The translations under genes were made by a program, and so were the position numbers. Of a stretch of 64,000 nt of DNA, positions 36,333 to 45,558 are shown piece by piece. The stretch is from Cellvibrio sp. PSBB006 (lineage in GTDB: Bacteria; Pseudomonadota; Gammaproteobacteria; Pseudomonadales; Cellvibrionaceae). Position 1 is the first letter of the stretch. The number at the start of each line of letters is the position of its first letter. The stretch is taken from contig NZ_CP021382.1 in NCBI RefSeq assembly GCF_002162135.1, positions 2,416,001 to 2,480,000 of the forward strand. The letters run 5' to 3'. The notes under the pieces are model-generated. The model saw only the letters and a list, made by a program, of their open reading frames with translations, had not been told where the DNA came from and searched no databases.

Positions 36333-38006
36333 ATGCAACCGCAACCATTTTTTTTAAAACTTATCAGCGCACTGCTGTTAACCTTTACCACACACATGGC
36401 TTTTTCTGCCTCGCCGGATAACGGCGGCAGCATTACCAAAGACGACTTAACCAAACCGGTGACAGATTTCCCCACCGATCTGGTAAGCGGCGCTAACCAA
36501 ACGCAATTTGCCAATTACGCCTGGCGTTTGTTTATTGCTGCAACACAACAAACCAGTGCCACACTCAGTAGCGGTCAGGGTCGCGCAGTAGGCAATGGTA
36601 AGAATAATTTTATTGATACCGGCACCTCACCCGGTGTTGATAACCCGCTGGTTTTCGAAAGTTTTTATCACCGCACCGAAGCCTTTCCATTTTACACCAG
36701 CCAAAAACCCCCATCACCGATTCAGCAACTGCCGGTGTATTACACCTTTTACACCGACAACAAAGACAATACGGTGCCGTTAACCGTTAGCAATCAAAAT
36801 TATGTTTATCTGGATGAAACTAACCAGATCAGCCAAAATTTTCTGTATTACCAGAACTCTTATGCACCGGAATTCCCCGTGTTATTTATGGCCAAGGTTA
36901 ATCAAATTGAAGCAACCTATGCGCTTGACCCAGCACGCAAAGCGCCCAGTTCCTCAGTCTCCTGGGATTTTCCCGATGGGGTTGTGGAAGTGAAGTCTGC
37001 CTGGCGCAGAGTAAAGGATATTAAAAATTCAAATCCACAAGCCTATCACCAGGCCAGCGCAACCTATTATGTGGTGGACGACAGTGGCGTACCAACCATT
37101 CATACAGACACCTTTGCGCTGATCGCTCTGCATATCATTCAGAAAACCGCCAATTATCAGGAATTCATCTTTACGACATTTGAACACGTGGATGCGGTAA
37201 CGCGCGATGGTAACAACAAGATTACCGATCCGGCTTACAAAACCACTTACAACAATTTGTCCTACCAGACACCGAGCGATGATCCCCACACGGCTACGGC
37301 GACCGGCGCCTATTCAATCAATGCACCCGGTCAACCGGCACAACAAAATAAACAAACCACTTACGACTTGCCGGATGCCGGAGCTATCTCGCAAGATTAT
37401 ACGACAGTGGTGCAACCCAACACGATCGTCAAGGAAGTAAACGATGTGAATAACCAGGTGAACACGCTGATTAAAAGTCTGGACCAGGATAATATCTGGG
37501 CCAACTATCGTCTCAAGGGCGTTCAGGCTGTCCCCACCAGTGACTCCACCGCAAGCAATTATTTTCTCGCCAATATCGTGGTGGAAAGCAGCCAACCGGG
37601 GATTCAATTATTCACCGGCATTCTGTTAAACGGCGGCGTGCCTGTACAAGGTGTGAAGGATAAGAGTCAACAATATTTTGTGAACTGCCGTGGTGATATC
37701 GGCAGCACAAAATGTATTTATCCTGATCCGGCCCTGAACACCTCAGCACCACCAACGACTTACAACAACGTGTCACTCAATGTGCAACAAAGCCAACCGG
37801 TTCCGGCGGCAAAATTCAGCATGGGCGGCTGCCAGGGTTGTCATGGCGCTGCCCAGCAACTTGGTCGCGACTTCAGCTTCCTCGCCAATGGTGTGGGTGG
37901 CAAAGGCAAGGAGTTGGATGCGGTTCCATCAAGCGGATTACCCGCTGCACAGAAAGCAGCAGTTAATCGCAAGATGATTAAAAGCTCTGCGTTTGATCTG
38001 CGTTAA
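36333..38006 (+). CDS. exported single-CxxCH protein B
   Basis: 557 residues from the ATG at 36333 (GGAG upstream); signal peptide (LISALLLTFTTHMAFSA). Near the C-terminus is GCQGCHGAAQQLGRDFSFL with one CxxCH haem-c motif. The rest is beta-rich and matches protein A (28063-29505) in several blocks. It lies in the middle of the operon. A role as a periplasmic haem-c electron partner is inferred from the motif. Confidence 0.7.
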   Translation: MQPQPFFLKLISALLLTFTTHMAFSASPDNGGSITKDDLTKPVTDFPTDLVSGANQTQFANYAWRLFIAATQQTSATLSSGQGRAVGNGKNNFIDTGTSPGVDNPLVFESFYHRTEAFPFYTSQKPPSPIQQLPVYYTFYTDNKDNTVPLTVSNQNYVYLDETNQISQNFLYYQNSYAPEFPVLFMAKVNQIEATYALDPARKAPSSSVSWDFPDGVVEVKSAWRRVKDIKNSNPQAYHQASATYYVVDDSGVPTIHTDTFALIALHIIQKTANYQEFIFTTFEHVDAVTRDGNNKITDPAYKTTYNNLSYQTPSDDPHTATATGAYSINAPGQPAQQNKQTTYDLPDAGAISQDYTTVVQPNTIVKEVNDVNNQVNTLIKSLDQDNIWANYRLKGVQAVPTSDSTASNYFLANIVVESSQPGIQLFTGILLNGGVPVQGVKDKSQQYFVNCRGDIGSTKCIYPDPALNTSAPPTTYNNVSLNVQQSQPVPAAKFSMGGCQGCHGAAQQLGRDFSFLANGVGGKGKELDAVPSSGLPAAQKAAVNRKMIKSSAFDLR

Positions 38007-38016
38007 TAGAAGACTG

Positions 38017-38048
38017 GTTGCCACACGTGAGGATATCCGTGTGGCAAC
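38017..38048. terminator. strong hairpin inside the locus (attenuator-like)
   Basis: GTTGCCACACG / CGTGTGGCAAC forms an 11-bp stem, but no T-run follows. It may be an mRNA-processing or stability element between the CxxCH gene and the PRPP-loop gene rather than a terminator. Confidence 0.4.
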
Positions 38049-38154
38049 TGTTCACCATGTAAATAATAACAAGCTTCAGAATACCTATAGACAGCATGCT
38101 CTAACGGGAAGAGTTCTTTAACGGGACGAGCTGTTTAATGAGAAGAGTTATTTC

Positions 38155-39066
38155 ATGAAAAGTTGCCTCATGCATCATTCAACATTCGCAAAAAATACCC
38201 ATGCGCTGGAGGAGGTCAACTCGCTGCCTCTGGTACTGGATCAACCGCGCTACCGGCACTACCCCGGCATGAAGCTCGGCTATCTGCCCGACATTCATTT
38301 TTTTGCGCGACAACTCAGCGAGCTGGCTCTCGTTATATTGCAAAAGAAAGCAGACCAGAACAACGATTGGGTGTTAACAGCACCAGCATTTTATCAATTG
38401 CCCGCCGCTGCGAATTTGATAGCTCGACAAGTCCAGGATCTTCTGCAGCAGCGCGGTATCTCTATTCCCCTGGTTGAGCCGCGCCTGAGTCCGCAACAAG
38501 TGGAAATCCGCACACGAGAGGATATAAAAAACTACAACAACTACAGCAAGAACAATTTGCAACAGCGCATTGCCGAGCGCCAACGGGTTCAACAACATAT
38601 TGACAGCAACAGCTTATTGCCGCAGTTCCAGCACAAATCCGTCATTATTATTAACGATATAAATGTCACAGGAACGCAGCAGCAATTTATGCAAGCCCGC
38701 TTTGAGCAACTTCAAGCCCGCGAATGCACCTGGTTATATATCTTTACCGTTGATAAAAGCCTGGCTCACCGGTACCCCGATATTGAGTATCAAATCAATA
38801 GCAGCCAGTGGCAATCACTCGATCAATTTGCTGAATTGCTATGCGATCAGCAAACCTCGCCCACTGCACGCTGTCTCGGCCGCCTGTTTAATGAAACCAT
38901 CGCCAATTTTCGCTACCTCGCCCACGCACTTGATCCAGATACGCGCCAGAGAGTTTATGAACTTGCCCAATTGGAGCGGCGTTACAACGGCCCTCTCTTC
39001 GCTGACAAGATGCAATTCCTGGCCGCCTCTGGCGGACACCTTCACATATCACAATCTCCAGGATGA
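38155..39066 (+). CDS. PRTase-like protein with PRPP-loop motif
   Basis: 303 residues. KSVIIINDINVTGTQQQF (about residue 162) is the phosphoribosyltransferase PRPP-binding signature (V-I-I-x-D-D-x-x-x-T-G-T type, first acidic residue Asn here). The remainder is not similar to a specific biosynthetic PRTase I recognise. It overlaps the following gene by 4 bp, so it is translationally coupled to it. The substrate is unknown. Confidence 0.65.
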   Translation: MKSCLMHHSTFAKNTHALEEVNSLPLVLDQPRYRHYPGMKLGYLPDIHFFARQLSELALVILQKKADQNNDWVLTAPAFYQLPAAANLIARQVQDLLQQRGISIPLVEPRLSPQQVEIRTREDIKNYNNYSKNNLQQRIAERQRVQQHIDSNSLLPQFQHKSVIIINDINVTGTQQQFMQARFEQLQARECTWLYIFTVDKSLAHRYPDIEYQINSSQWQSLDQFAELLCDQQTSPTARCLGRLFNETIANFRYLAHALDPDTRQRVYELAQLERRYNGPLFADKMQFLAASGGHLHISQSPG

Positions 39067-39902
39067 CCTTTATGTACGATATTGATCACAGGATTCCCTT
39101 GGTGGATCTGAAGCTGATTCATGCACCGCATTATCAAATTCCTATTGATGAAACATCACCGCTTTATAACGAACCTCTGGTCAATCTGAAACACTATGAC
39201 CTGCCTTTTTTATCCTGGCACGCTGTTACAGACGGCAGCAATACACCGTATAAAAAGCCGATTCAGGGCTCGCGGCAGGAAGGTTGGTTACGAAAAACCA
39301 TCGCTGAAAAGTTGGCTCGCGCCAATCAATTACTGCATCCCTATAACGCCGAGTTACTGATACTGGATGCCTATCGCCCCATTGAATGTCAGCGCGGTTT
39401 ATGGACGTTTTTTTACGAACGTGGTCGCCGCGAACTCCCCGACGGCAACGAAGATGTGTGGCGGCAATATGCCTTGGGTTACGTGCGTGATCCGCGCAAC
39501 TTTAGCCCGCGTGATGCCCGTACCTTTCCGATTCATATTACCGGTGCATCGATTGATATCACACTACGACAACGTGACAGCGGACGCTGGATAAATATGG
39601 GTACACGCTTTGAAGAAATTATTGAAGCCAGCACCACGGATTATTTTGAACGGCAATGGCAACAGGGACTTATTGCCGATGATGATGAACGCTTGTGGAA
39701 CCGTCGCTTGATGGATTGGGCACTGCGCAGCGAAGGCTTCCTTAACGACCCGATTCTTTATTGGCATTACGACTGGGGCAACCAGATCTGGATTAAAGTT
39801 AAAAATGCGCTCTATGGCGATGCGCCGGAACAAGCCTGGTACGGCCATATCGCCGCACCTGCCTGGGAAGTTGAAGAAGCGCACTTATCAGCGGAAGCGT
39901 GA
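39063..39902 (+). CDS. VanX-like M15 protein lacking the catalytic Glu
   Basis: 279 residues, similar to D-Ala-D-Ala dipeptidase (M15D). The zinc ligands are kept: His158 and Asp165 in IHITGASID, and His235 in YWHYDWG. The Arg of DAYRP is kept. The catalytic Glu of the family's ExWH motif corresponds to Leu232 here (LYWH), so normal dipeptide hydrolysis is unlikely. No signal peptide. It is coupled to the PRTase-like gene and lies 19 bp before the large-subunit-like gene, so it is probably part of the same pathway; it may bind a small molecule or metal. Confidence 0.75.
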   Translation: MTFMYDIDHRIPLVDLKLIHAPHYQIPIDETSPLYNEPLVNLKHYDLPFLSWHAVTDGSNTPYKKPIQGSRQEGWLRKTIAEKLARANQLLHPYNAELLILDAYRPIECQRGLWTFFYERGRRELPDGNEDVWRQYALGYVRDPRNFSPRDARTFPIHITGASIDITLRQRDSGRWINMGTRFEEIIEASTTDYFERQWQQGLIADDDERLWNRRLMDWALRSEGFLNDPILYWHYDWGNQIWIKVKNALYGDAPEQAWYGHIAAPAWEVEEAHLSAEA

Positions 39903-39921
39903 AACCGCACCACGAGGAAAC

Positions 39922-41787
39922 ATGGAGCACACAATGGAATTGCAATTAGCCGAACTGATCAACACCGCCAAAGTAAATCAGCGCGACGCCCATACACCGC
40001 GACTGAGCCCGGCCATGCAAGAACTGGTCAAACAGCAGAATGCCATCACTCAGGCATCCGACCCCATGAGCAAACTGGAAGGCGGGCTGGCGGTGAATTG
40101 CCGCGTCGATTTGAATGATAAAAGCATCATCGAAGCAGCATCCATGGCAACCGCATTTCGCGGCTATGAATCGCTATTACCGGGACGGGATCTTCGCCAG
40201 GTGGGGCTGGTCAGCGCTACCGCCTCCGGTATTTGCGGTGGTGTACACGCAACAGCTTCCGCGCTGTGCCTTGAGATGGCACTCGGCATAAAACCGCCGC
40301 CCTTTGGCATTGTGCTGCGCAATTTACTGCTCAGTTGTCAGTACCTGAGCGACAACTGTATGCATTTATTTGTCCTCGCCGGCCCGGATTATTCTCAAGC
40401 CATCGTTGAAAAAACCAATCCGGAAATCTGGAGCAGGGCACAGCAAAGCAAGAGTCAATTTTCGCACCTGCACGGCTATACACATATCAGCGATATTATG
40501 GTGGAGCTAAATAAAGGTTCCGGATCGCTGTACCGCGAAGCGCTCCAGATGGTATCGCTTGCGCGCCAGGCTTATATTTTACTCGGCGGAAAATATCCGC
40601 ATTCCGAATCCATTATCCCCGGCGGCGTCACGATGACTGCCGATGCGCACAAGCTGGGACACTTCAGCGAAATGTTGCAGCCCTTCATGCATTACAGCCA
40701 AAAAGCTGCTGCTATTTGGGATGATATTTTTGATTTTATGTTGTCGGCCAATCCGCGTTATGAAGATTTGGGACGCAGCGACGCTTCGTTGCTGGACTTC
40801 GGTCAGTGGGATCACCCGGATCACTATGACGGTAGCTATCAAACCTGCGACATCTGGGGGCAACACCGCTGGTCTACCCCCGCCGCCATTATCAATGGCA
40901 AGTTAGCTTGCGTATCGCTGAGTCAATTGAATGCCGGCATGGAAGAGAATCTGGATTATTCCTTTCAATCACGCATTGATATTCCCGCAGCCGATGTCAT
41001 TACACACGACCCAGTGGGCAATGCTATCAGCCAACTCCATCCCTGGAACAAAAAAACGCACGCAGGTAAAAACGCCAGTCCGAATGCATACAGCTGGGGA
41101 TCAAGCCTCACCTGGCGCGGACACAACTTTGAGGTCGGCGCCTATGCACGCCTCTATCTCACCGCCGCTGCCCAAAAAATTCCCAAGAGCCCCTACCTTC
41201 ACGCTACCGGCTCCAGCATGCATTTCCTACTCAGCGCAGCGAATGAAAAAGCTGTAGAACTGGAATGGCATATACCGGACGTATGGAATACGTTTGCACG
41301 CAATCGCGCACGCGCTTACGCACTTGCGTTTAATCTGGCCGTAACCCGGGAAAATATTGACAGCGCCTACCGTTTGCTCGCCGTGGGCGAAACAAAAACC
41401 CATGCCGCATTAAACGATGCAAACACGAATGAAGCCCAAACAAAACAGCTCGGCGTGGGATTATGGGGCGCCAGCCGCGGATTTCTCGCGCACTGGGCAG
41501 TCCTTGATAAACAACGTATCGACAACTACCAGATCGCCATCCCATCACGCATCAACGCCGGTACCACCACACCGACCCGCACACCGGGACCGATGGAAAA
41601 AGCCCTGCTGAATACGCCGATATTGGAAACCGCTTTTCGCAATGCCGATGACTTCGCCGCTATTGATATTCAACGCACGATTCAGAGTTTTGATCCCTGC
41701 ATGAACTGCACGGCTCATGTGCTGGTGAATGGTAGTGAACAGGTGTTGAGTAAGGTCATTGATACGAGTTTTGTGCCCGTCAAATAA
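39922..41787 (+). CDS. diverged [NiFe]-hydrogenase large-subunit homologue
   Basis: 621 residues from the ATG at 39922 (GAGG upstream; ATG at 39934 also possible). The family marks are GGKYPHSESIIPGGVT (222-237), FEVGAYAR (403-410) and the C-terminal DPCMNCTAH (591-599). The N-terminal motif reads SGICGGVH (102-109): aligned with the usual CGxCxxxH, the first Cys (a terminal Ni ligand) is Ser102, while Cys105 and His109 remain. 22 residues follow His599, the usual cleavage point, and no maturation protease gene is near. No small-subunit gene is present. The protein is therefore probably not a classical hydrogenase; an Fe(CN)2CO-containing enzyme with altered or absent nickel is the leading inference. 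Confidence 0.85.
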   Translation: MEHTMELQLAELINTAKVNQRDAHTPRLSPAMQELVKQQNAITQASDPMSKLEGGLAVNCRVDLNDKSIIEAASMATAFRGYESLLPGRDLRQVGLVSATASGICGGVHATASALCLEMALGIKPPPFGIVLRNLLLSCQYLSDNCMHLFVLAGPDYSQAIVEKTNPEIWSRAQQSKSQFSHLHGYTHISDIMVELNKGSGSLYREALQMVSLARQAYILLGGKYPHSESIIPGGVTMTADAHKLGHFSEMLQPFMHYSQKAAAIWDDIFDFMLSANPRYEDLGRSDASLLDFGQWDHPDHYDGSYQTCDIWGQHRWSTPAAIINGKLACVSLSQLNAGMEENLDYSFQSRIDIPAADVITHDPVGNAISQLHPWNKKTHAGKNASPNAYSWGSSLTWRGHNFEVGAYARLYLTAAAQKIPKSPYLHATGSSMHFLLSAANEKAVELEWHIPDVWNTFARNRARAYALAFNLAVTRENIDSAYRLLAVGETKTHAALNDANTNEAQTKQLGVGLWGASRGFLAHWAVLDKQRIDNYQIAIPSRINAGTTTPTRTPGPMEKALLNTPILETAFRNADDFAAIDIQRTIQSFDPCMNCTAHVLVNGSEQVLSKVIDTSFVPVK

Positions 41788-41793
41788 CGGAAC

Positions 41794-42804
41794 TCAACCA
41801 CCCACCACCCCGGTACTATTCCGCACAATCAATTTGTGCGGCAGTATCTTGTTGCACTCTTGCATCGGCTCGCCATTTAACTGGGGCAACAGTAATTCCA
41901 TACAGGCAATGCCGATTTCCGTCATGGGTTGGGCGATGGTGGTGAGGGCGGGATAGCAGTATTGGGCGTAGGAAATATTATCGAAACCCATGACGGAAAA
42001 ATCCTGCGGGATTTTATAGCCGAGGTTGTGCAGCGTAGCCAGACAGCTCATGGCCATTTCATCGCTGAAAGCAAAGATCGCAGTGGGGCGATTTTCCCGC
42101 GCAACCAGTTTGCGCGTCGCCTGTTCTGCTTTTTGTAAACCGTAATCACCGACTTCAATCAATTCATCTTCGTAAGGTAAACCGGCTTTTTGTAGCGCGC
42201 GGCGATAACCTTGCAGGCGGTCCAGAGTGCTGGGTGATGTCATGTTGCCGGCGACAATGCCGATGCGGCGGTGGCCGAGGGAGAGCAAATAATTCACGGC
42301 ATCTTCGGCGGCGGCGGCATTATCAATATTCACTTTTGGTAAGCCTGTCACCGACACAGTCTCACAGGCATTAACCATCGGCGGTAATTGGTCGGCAAGT
42401 GGAATCGCGGGGTCAATATCAAAGGGCAAGCGCGAGCAGAATAATAAAATACCGTCGGCCTGGCGCGAGCGCGCCATAGCGGCGAAGGAACGTTCGCGGC
42501 TTTCCTGTTCCTGGGTGTCGCCCAACAGCAGCGAATAACCGTGCTGCAAAGCAATACTTTCGATCGCGCGGATCACGGGATAATTAAAAGCGCTGATCAC
42601 GTCGGGAATGACAGCAACCAGGTTATAGGTTTTGGATTTGCGCAGGCTGACACCCAGACTGTTAGGCGTATAACCCGTGCGCTTGATGACTTCCAAAACT
42701 GTATTGCGCTTGGCCTCAGCAACCAGCTCAGGATTCCTGAGTACGCGCGAAACGGTGGCAGGTGAGACGTTTGCCTCTTTGGCAATTTCTTTAATACCGA
42801 TCAT
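41794..42804 (-). CDS. LacI-family transcriptional regulator
   Basis: 336 residues. The N-terminal helix-turn-helix MIGIKEIAKEANVSPATVSRVLRNPELV is followed by a periplasmic-binding-protein-like sensor domain. The start ATG at 42804 has AGGGGATC upstream. It is convergent with the large-subunit-like gene, ending 6 bp from it, and upstream of the GH97 / TonB-receptor locus, whose palindromes GAAATCGTTTTC-N8-GAAAACGATTTC are typical LacI-family operators. It is the likely repressor of that locus; the inducer would be an alpha-glucan fragment. Confidence 0.9.
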   Translation of the reverse strand: MIGIKEIAKEANVSPATVSRVLRNPELVAEAKRNTVLEVIKRTGYTPNSLGVSLRKSKTYNLVAVIPDVISAFNYPVIRAIESIALQHGYSLLLGDTQEQESRERSFAAMARSRQADGILLFCSRLPFDIDPAIPLADQLPPMVNACETVSVTGLPKVNIDNAAAAEDAVNYLLSLGHRRIGIVAGNMTSPSTLDRLQGYRRALQKAGLPYEDELIEVGDYGLQKAEQATRKLVARENRPTAIFAFSDEMAMSCLATLHNLGYKIPQDFSVMGFDNISYAQYCYPALTTIAQPMTEIGIACMELLLPQLNGEPMQECNKILPHKLIVRNSTGVVGG

Positions 42805-43236
42805 GTCGATCCCCTAAATTCAGCTTTGTTATAGATGGTTTGTGATGCACAGGGATGTAGGGAGAGCTTTATTATTCGCCGATGACAGGAAATGTGCCAC
42901 AGGCATTAACTTCATACTAGCCAGCTGCGGAGATTTATGCACCTGATTATTGGCAACCGAGTCGCAAAATAGCGAAAAAGCCTAAGCCCTGCCGGCCTGG
43001 TCAGCATATTTGAGGGAGAAGTTTATCCAGCTCCACGGCCAGATGGTTTGGTGATGCCGCAACAACCGGCACCACCAATTGGGTTGTAAAAAAGAGCAGA
43101 GTTGTAAATTGACATCGCAACCTGACGGAAGAAACAGGTTATTGAGATCCTCTGCTCAAGGTACCGGAGGTCGGCGTATGCACCTGGGGACCGGAATACC
43201 ATTGCGTAAATTTCTTATGTGTTTGCAATCACCATT
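42805..43236. other. intergenic region between lacI-type gene and GH97
   Basis: 432 bp. The first ~60 bp are the promoter of the LacI-family gene. The rest shows no coding sequence that I can support. Confidence 0.45.
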
Positions 43237-45255
43237 TCACTCAGCCAGCAAACTGATAGCCACACCACCACCTGGCGCCAGGCGTAGCGGTAAGGTATCG
43301 GCTGCAGACACCCGCTTTGTCTCTACTACATAAGCCGCAGGATTGGAGCGATAATCGGCATCGTCCGCATCGCGATAAATGCTAGCCGTGTAGTATTTTC
43401 CCGCTGGCAGAAAATCCAGTGCAACTGTCAGGTTGCGCGCATCTTCGTTGGTAATTGCACCCACAAACCAGTTATCACTGTCCCGCTCCTGGCGAGCGAT
43501 ACTGACAAATTCACCGATCTCACCACCCAATACGCGGGTTGTTTCCCAATCCACCGCAACGTCTTTAATAAATTGCAGCGCCTGCGGATGTTTTTCATAA
43601 TTTTCCGGCAGGTCCGATGCCATTTGTACCGGCGAATAAATTACGACATACAATGCCAATTGTTTTGCCAGTGTCGTGTTCACCTGATTGTTCGGACGAT
43701 CCGGCAAGGTCAATTCAAACGCGCCCGGTGTAAAATCCATGGGGCCGGAAAGCATACGGGTAAACGGCAAAATCGTTGTGTGGTCCGGCGGATTTCCACC
43801 ATCCGTAGCCCAGGCATCGTATTCCTGACCGCGAGCCACTTCGCGTGAAATTAAATTAGGATAGGTGCGGCGCTCACCGGTGTCTTTCACGGTTTCGTGA
43901 GCAACCACCATGACCTTATGCTTTGCCGCTATCTCGGTAACTTTTTGCGCATGGCGAACAAAAAACTGGCCGTGATGGTAATGACCATTCGTTAACAATT
44001 CTCCGGTTTCCACGTACCCGGTTTTCACCGCCTTCATGCCGTATTTTTCGAGAAACTGATACGCCGCTTCCAATTGCCGCTCGTAGTTATCGGTAGATGC
44101 ACCGGTTTCGTGGTGACCAATAATGTAAACACCTTTTTCTTTCGCGTAGCGCGTAACTTCGTCTACATCATAATCGGGATAAGGTTTGGTGAAGTCGAAC
44201 GCATCGCCACCATGATTCCACCACTCACCATCCCAACCAACATTCCAGCCTTCCACCAAAACTCCGACAAAGCCATGCTCAGCTGCAAAGTCGATATACT
44301 TTTTCGTGTTGGCGGTAGTCGCACCGTGTTTTGGCCCCTGATTCCAGGAACCTTTTTCCAAATGCAATTCCCACCAGATACCCACATATTTTCCGGGCTT
44401 GACCCAGGATACGTCGCCGAGTTTATTCGGCTCGTTCAAATTGAGAATTAAATAAGACGTCAATAAATCCGTCGCTTTATCGGCAACCTGGATCGTCCGC
44501 CAGGGTGTTGCAAACGGCGCTGTTACTTTCGCCTTAACCTCAGATGTCTTGCTCCAGGGAACCAGGGCTGCCCGCAATGAGGTGCCGGACGTTACTGCAA
44601 GGTTCATGGTGGAATAATCAAACAGGGCGGCTTCATGCAGACTGATAAAAGTCCCATTGGCAGTTTCCATGGTCAGCGGTGTATGCACCAGCTTCATCTC
44701 GCTGACCGGTGTATTCTGGTACAGGTATTCATATTGATTCCCGGCTTGGCCGGGCGTCCACCAGGCTGAGTGATCGCCCGTCAGTGCAAATTCGGTCAAC
44801 TCATCCATAATTTCAAATGAGCCCAACTGAGGCTGCTGCGGAAATTCGTAGCGAAATCCCATGCCGTCGTCATACACGCGAAAAACGATATTCAATTTAC
44901 GTTGCAACTCACTGACTTCCTGCAAGCCAACTCGCAGTTCTGTATAGCGATTCTCTATGTAACGCTCCTCACCCCACGGCTGCTCCCATGTATTTGCAAA
45001 GTTGGAGGTATCTGAAGAAATGATCTTGAACCCTTTAGCCAAAGCCGGTGCATCTTTCAGATCGAAGCCCATTAATGACTTGCTCACGATCTCGCCCCCC
45101 TTATAAAGCACGCGATATGCTGGCTGTCCTTCCTGCGTCAGAAAAAATTCCACATTCAGGTTGTTGGAGGGAGAGGACACCAGGGTATCGATCTTTTTAT
45201 GAGCGCATGAGGTAACAAGCATAAAAGAAACCAATATCAAGAATAAATTTTTCAT
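43237..45255 (-). CDS. GH97 alpha-glucosidase-like lipoprotein
   Basis: 672 residues. The lipoprotein signal MKNLFLILVSFMLVTSC (Cys17) precedes a GH97 N-terminal sandwich and an (beta/alpha)8 barrel (WWELHLEKGSWNQGPKHGATT; VLVEGWNVGWDGEW). VAHETVKDTGERRTYPNLISREVARGQEYDAW holds both Glu residues that serve as bases in inverting, SusB-type enzymes, and the site of the retaining-type Asp nucleophile is not Asp (KTGYV). So an inverting alpha-glucosidase is more likely than an alpha-galactosidase. It is probably anchored to the membrane and acts on oligosaccharides. An operator lies upstream. Confidence 0.92.
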   Translation of the reverse strand: MKNLFLILVSFMLVTSCAHKKIDTLVSSPSNNLNVEFFLTQEGQPAYRVLYKGGEIVSKSLMGFDLKDAPALAKGFKIISSDTSNFANTWEQPWGEERYIENRYTELRVGLQEVSELQRKLNIVFRVYDDGMGFRYEFPQQPQLGSFEIMDELTEFALTGDHSAWWTPGQAGNQYEYLYQNTPVSEMKLVHTPLTMETANGTFISLHEAALFDYSTMNLAVTSGTSLRAALVPWSKTSEVKAKVTAPFATPWRTIQVADKATDLLTSYLILNLNEPNKLGDVSWVKPGKYVGIWWELHLEKGSWNQGPKHGATTANTKKYIDFAAEHGFVGVLVEGWNVGWDGEWWNHGGDAFDFTKPYPDYDVDEVTRYAKEKGVYIIGHHETGASTDNYERQLEAAYQFLEKYGMKAVKTGYVETGELLTNGHYHHGQFFVRHAQKVTEIAAKHKVMVVAHETVKDTGERRTYPNLISREVARGQEYDAWATDGGNPPDHTTILPFTRMLSGPMDFTPGAFELTLPDRPNNQVNTTLAKQLALYVVIYSPVQMASDLPENYEKHPQALQFIKDVAVDWETTRVLGGEIGEFVSIARQERDSDNWFVGAITNEDARNLTVALDFLPAGKYYTASIYRDADDADYRSNPAAYVVETKRVSAADTLPLRLAPGGGVAISLLAE

Positions 45256-45368
45256 TATTTTTACTTCGACTAATGTTTTAAAAAAATAAAAGATGCAGCA
45301 GACATCCTTCGCAACCCAAGCATTAGCTTAGCGGCTGCTTCCATAGAATAAAAGGCGTCTTAAAAAAT

Positions 45369-45400
45369 GAAATCGTTTTCAATTTTATGAAAACGATTTC
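45369..45400. promoter_or_regulatory. LacI-type operator upstream of GH97
   Basis: GAAATCGTTTTC, 8 bases, GAAAACGATTTC: a perfect 12-bp inverted repeat, about 115 bases upstream of the GH97 start. The same arms and spacing recur at 51073-51104. Confidence 0.75.
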
Positions 45401-45473
45401 TATGTAAAAAATTTTATCGTGGATAGCAAGAGAAGCAGTTTAAGAAGGTAATTTACTGAAGATTAAAATATTT

Positions 45474-45502
45474 AAACAGAACAATTAAATATTGTTCTGT
45501 TT
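45474..45502 (-). terminator. hairpin downstream of the sapC-type gene
   Basis: AAACAGAACAAT-N5-ATTGTTCTGTTT is a perfect 12-bp stem with AT-rich flanks, 57 bases past the SapC stop. A T-run is present only on the other strand, so direction is uncertain. Confidence 0.5.
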
Positions 45503-45558
45503 AAAAAAAATAACGGATGAAAATCAGATATCGCAACGATAATAATCGCGCATAACAG

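Noticed and set aside
39063..39902. VanX-like gene as a vancomycin-resistance determinant
   Set aside because: No vanHA genes are present, the catalytic Glu is missing, and the gene is embedded in a hyp-linked operon.
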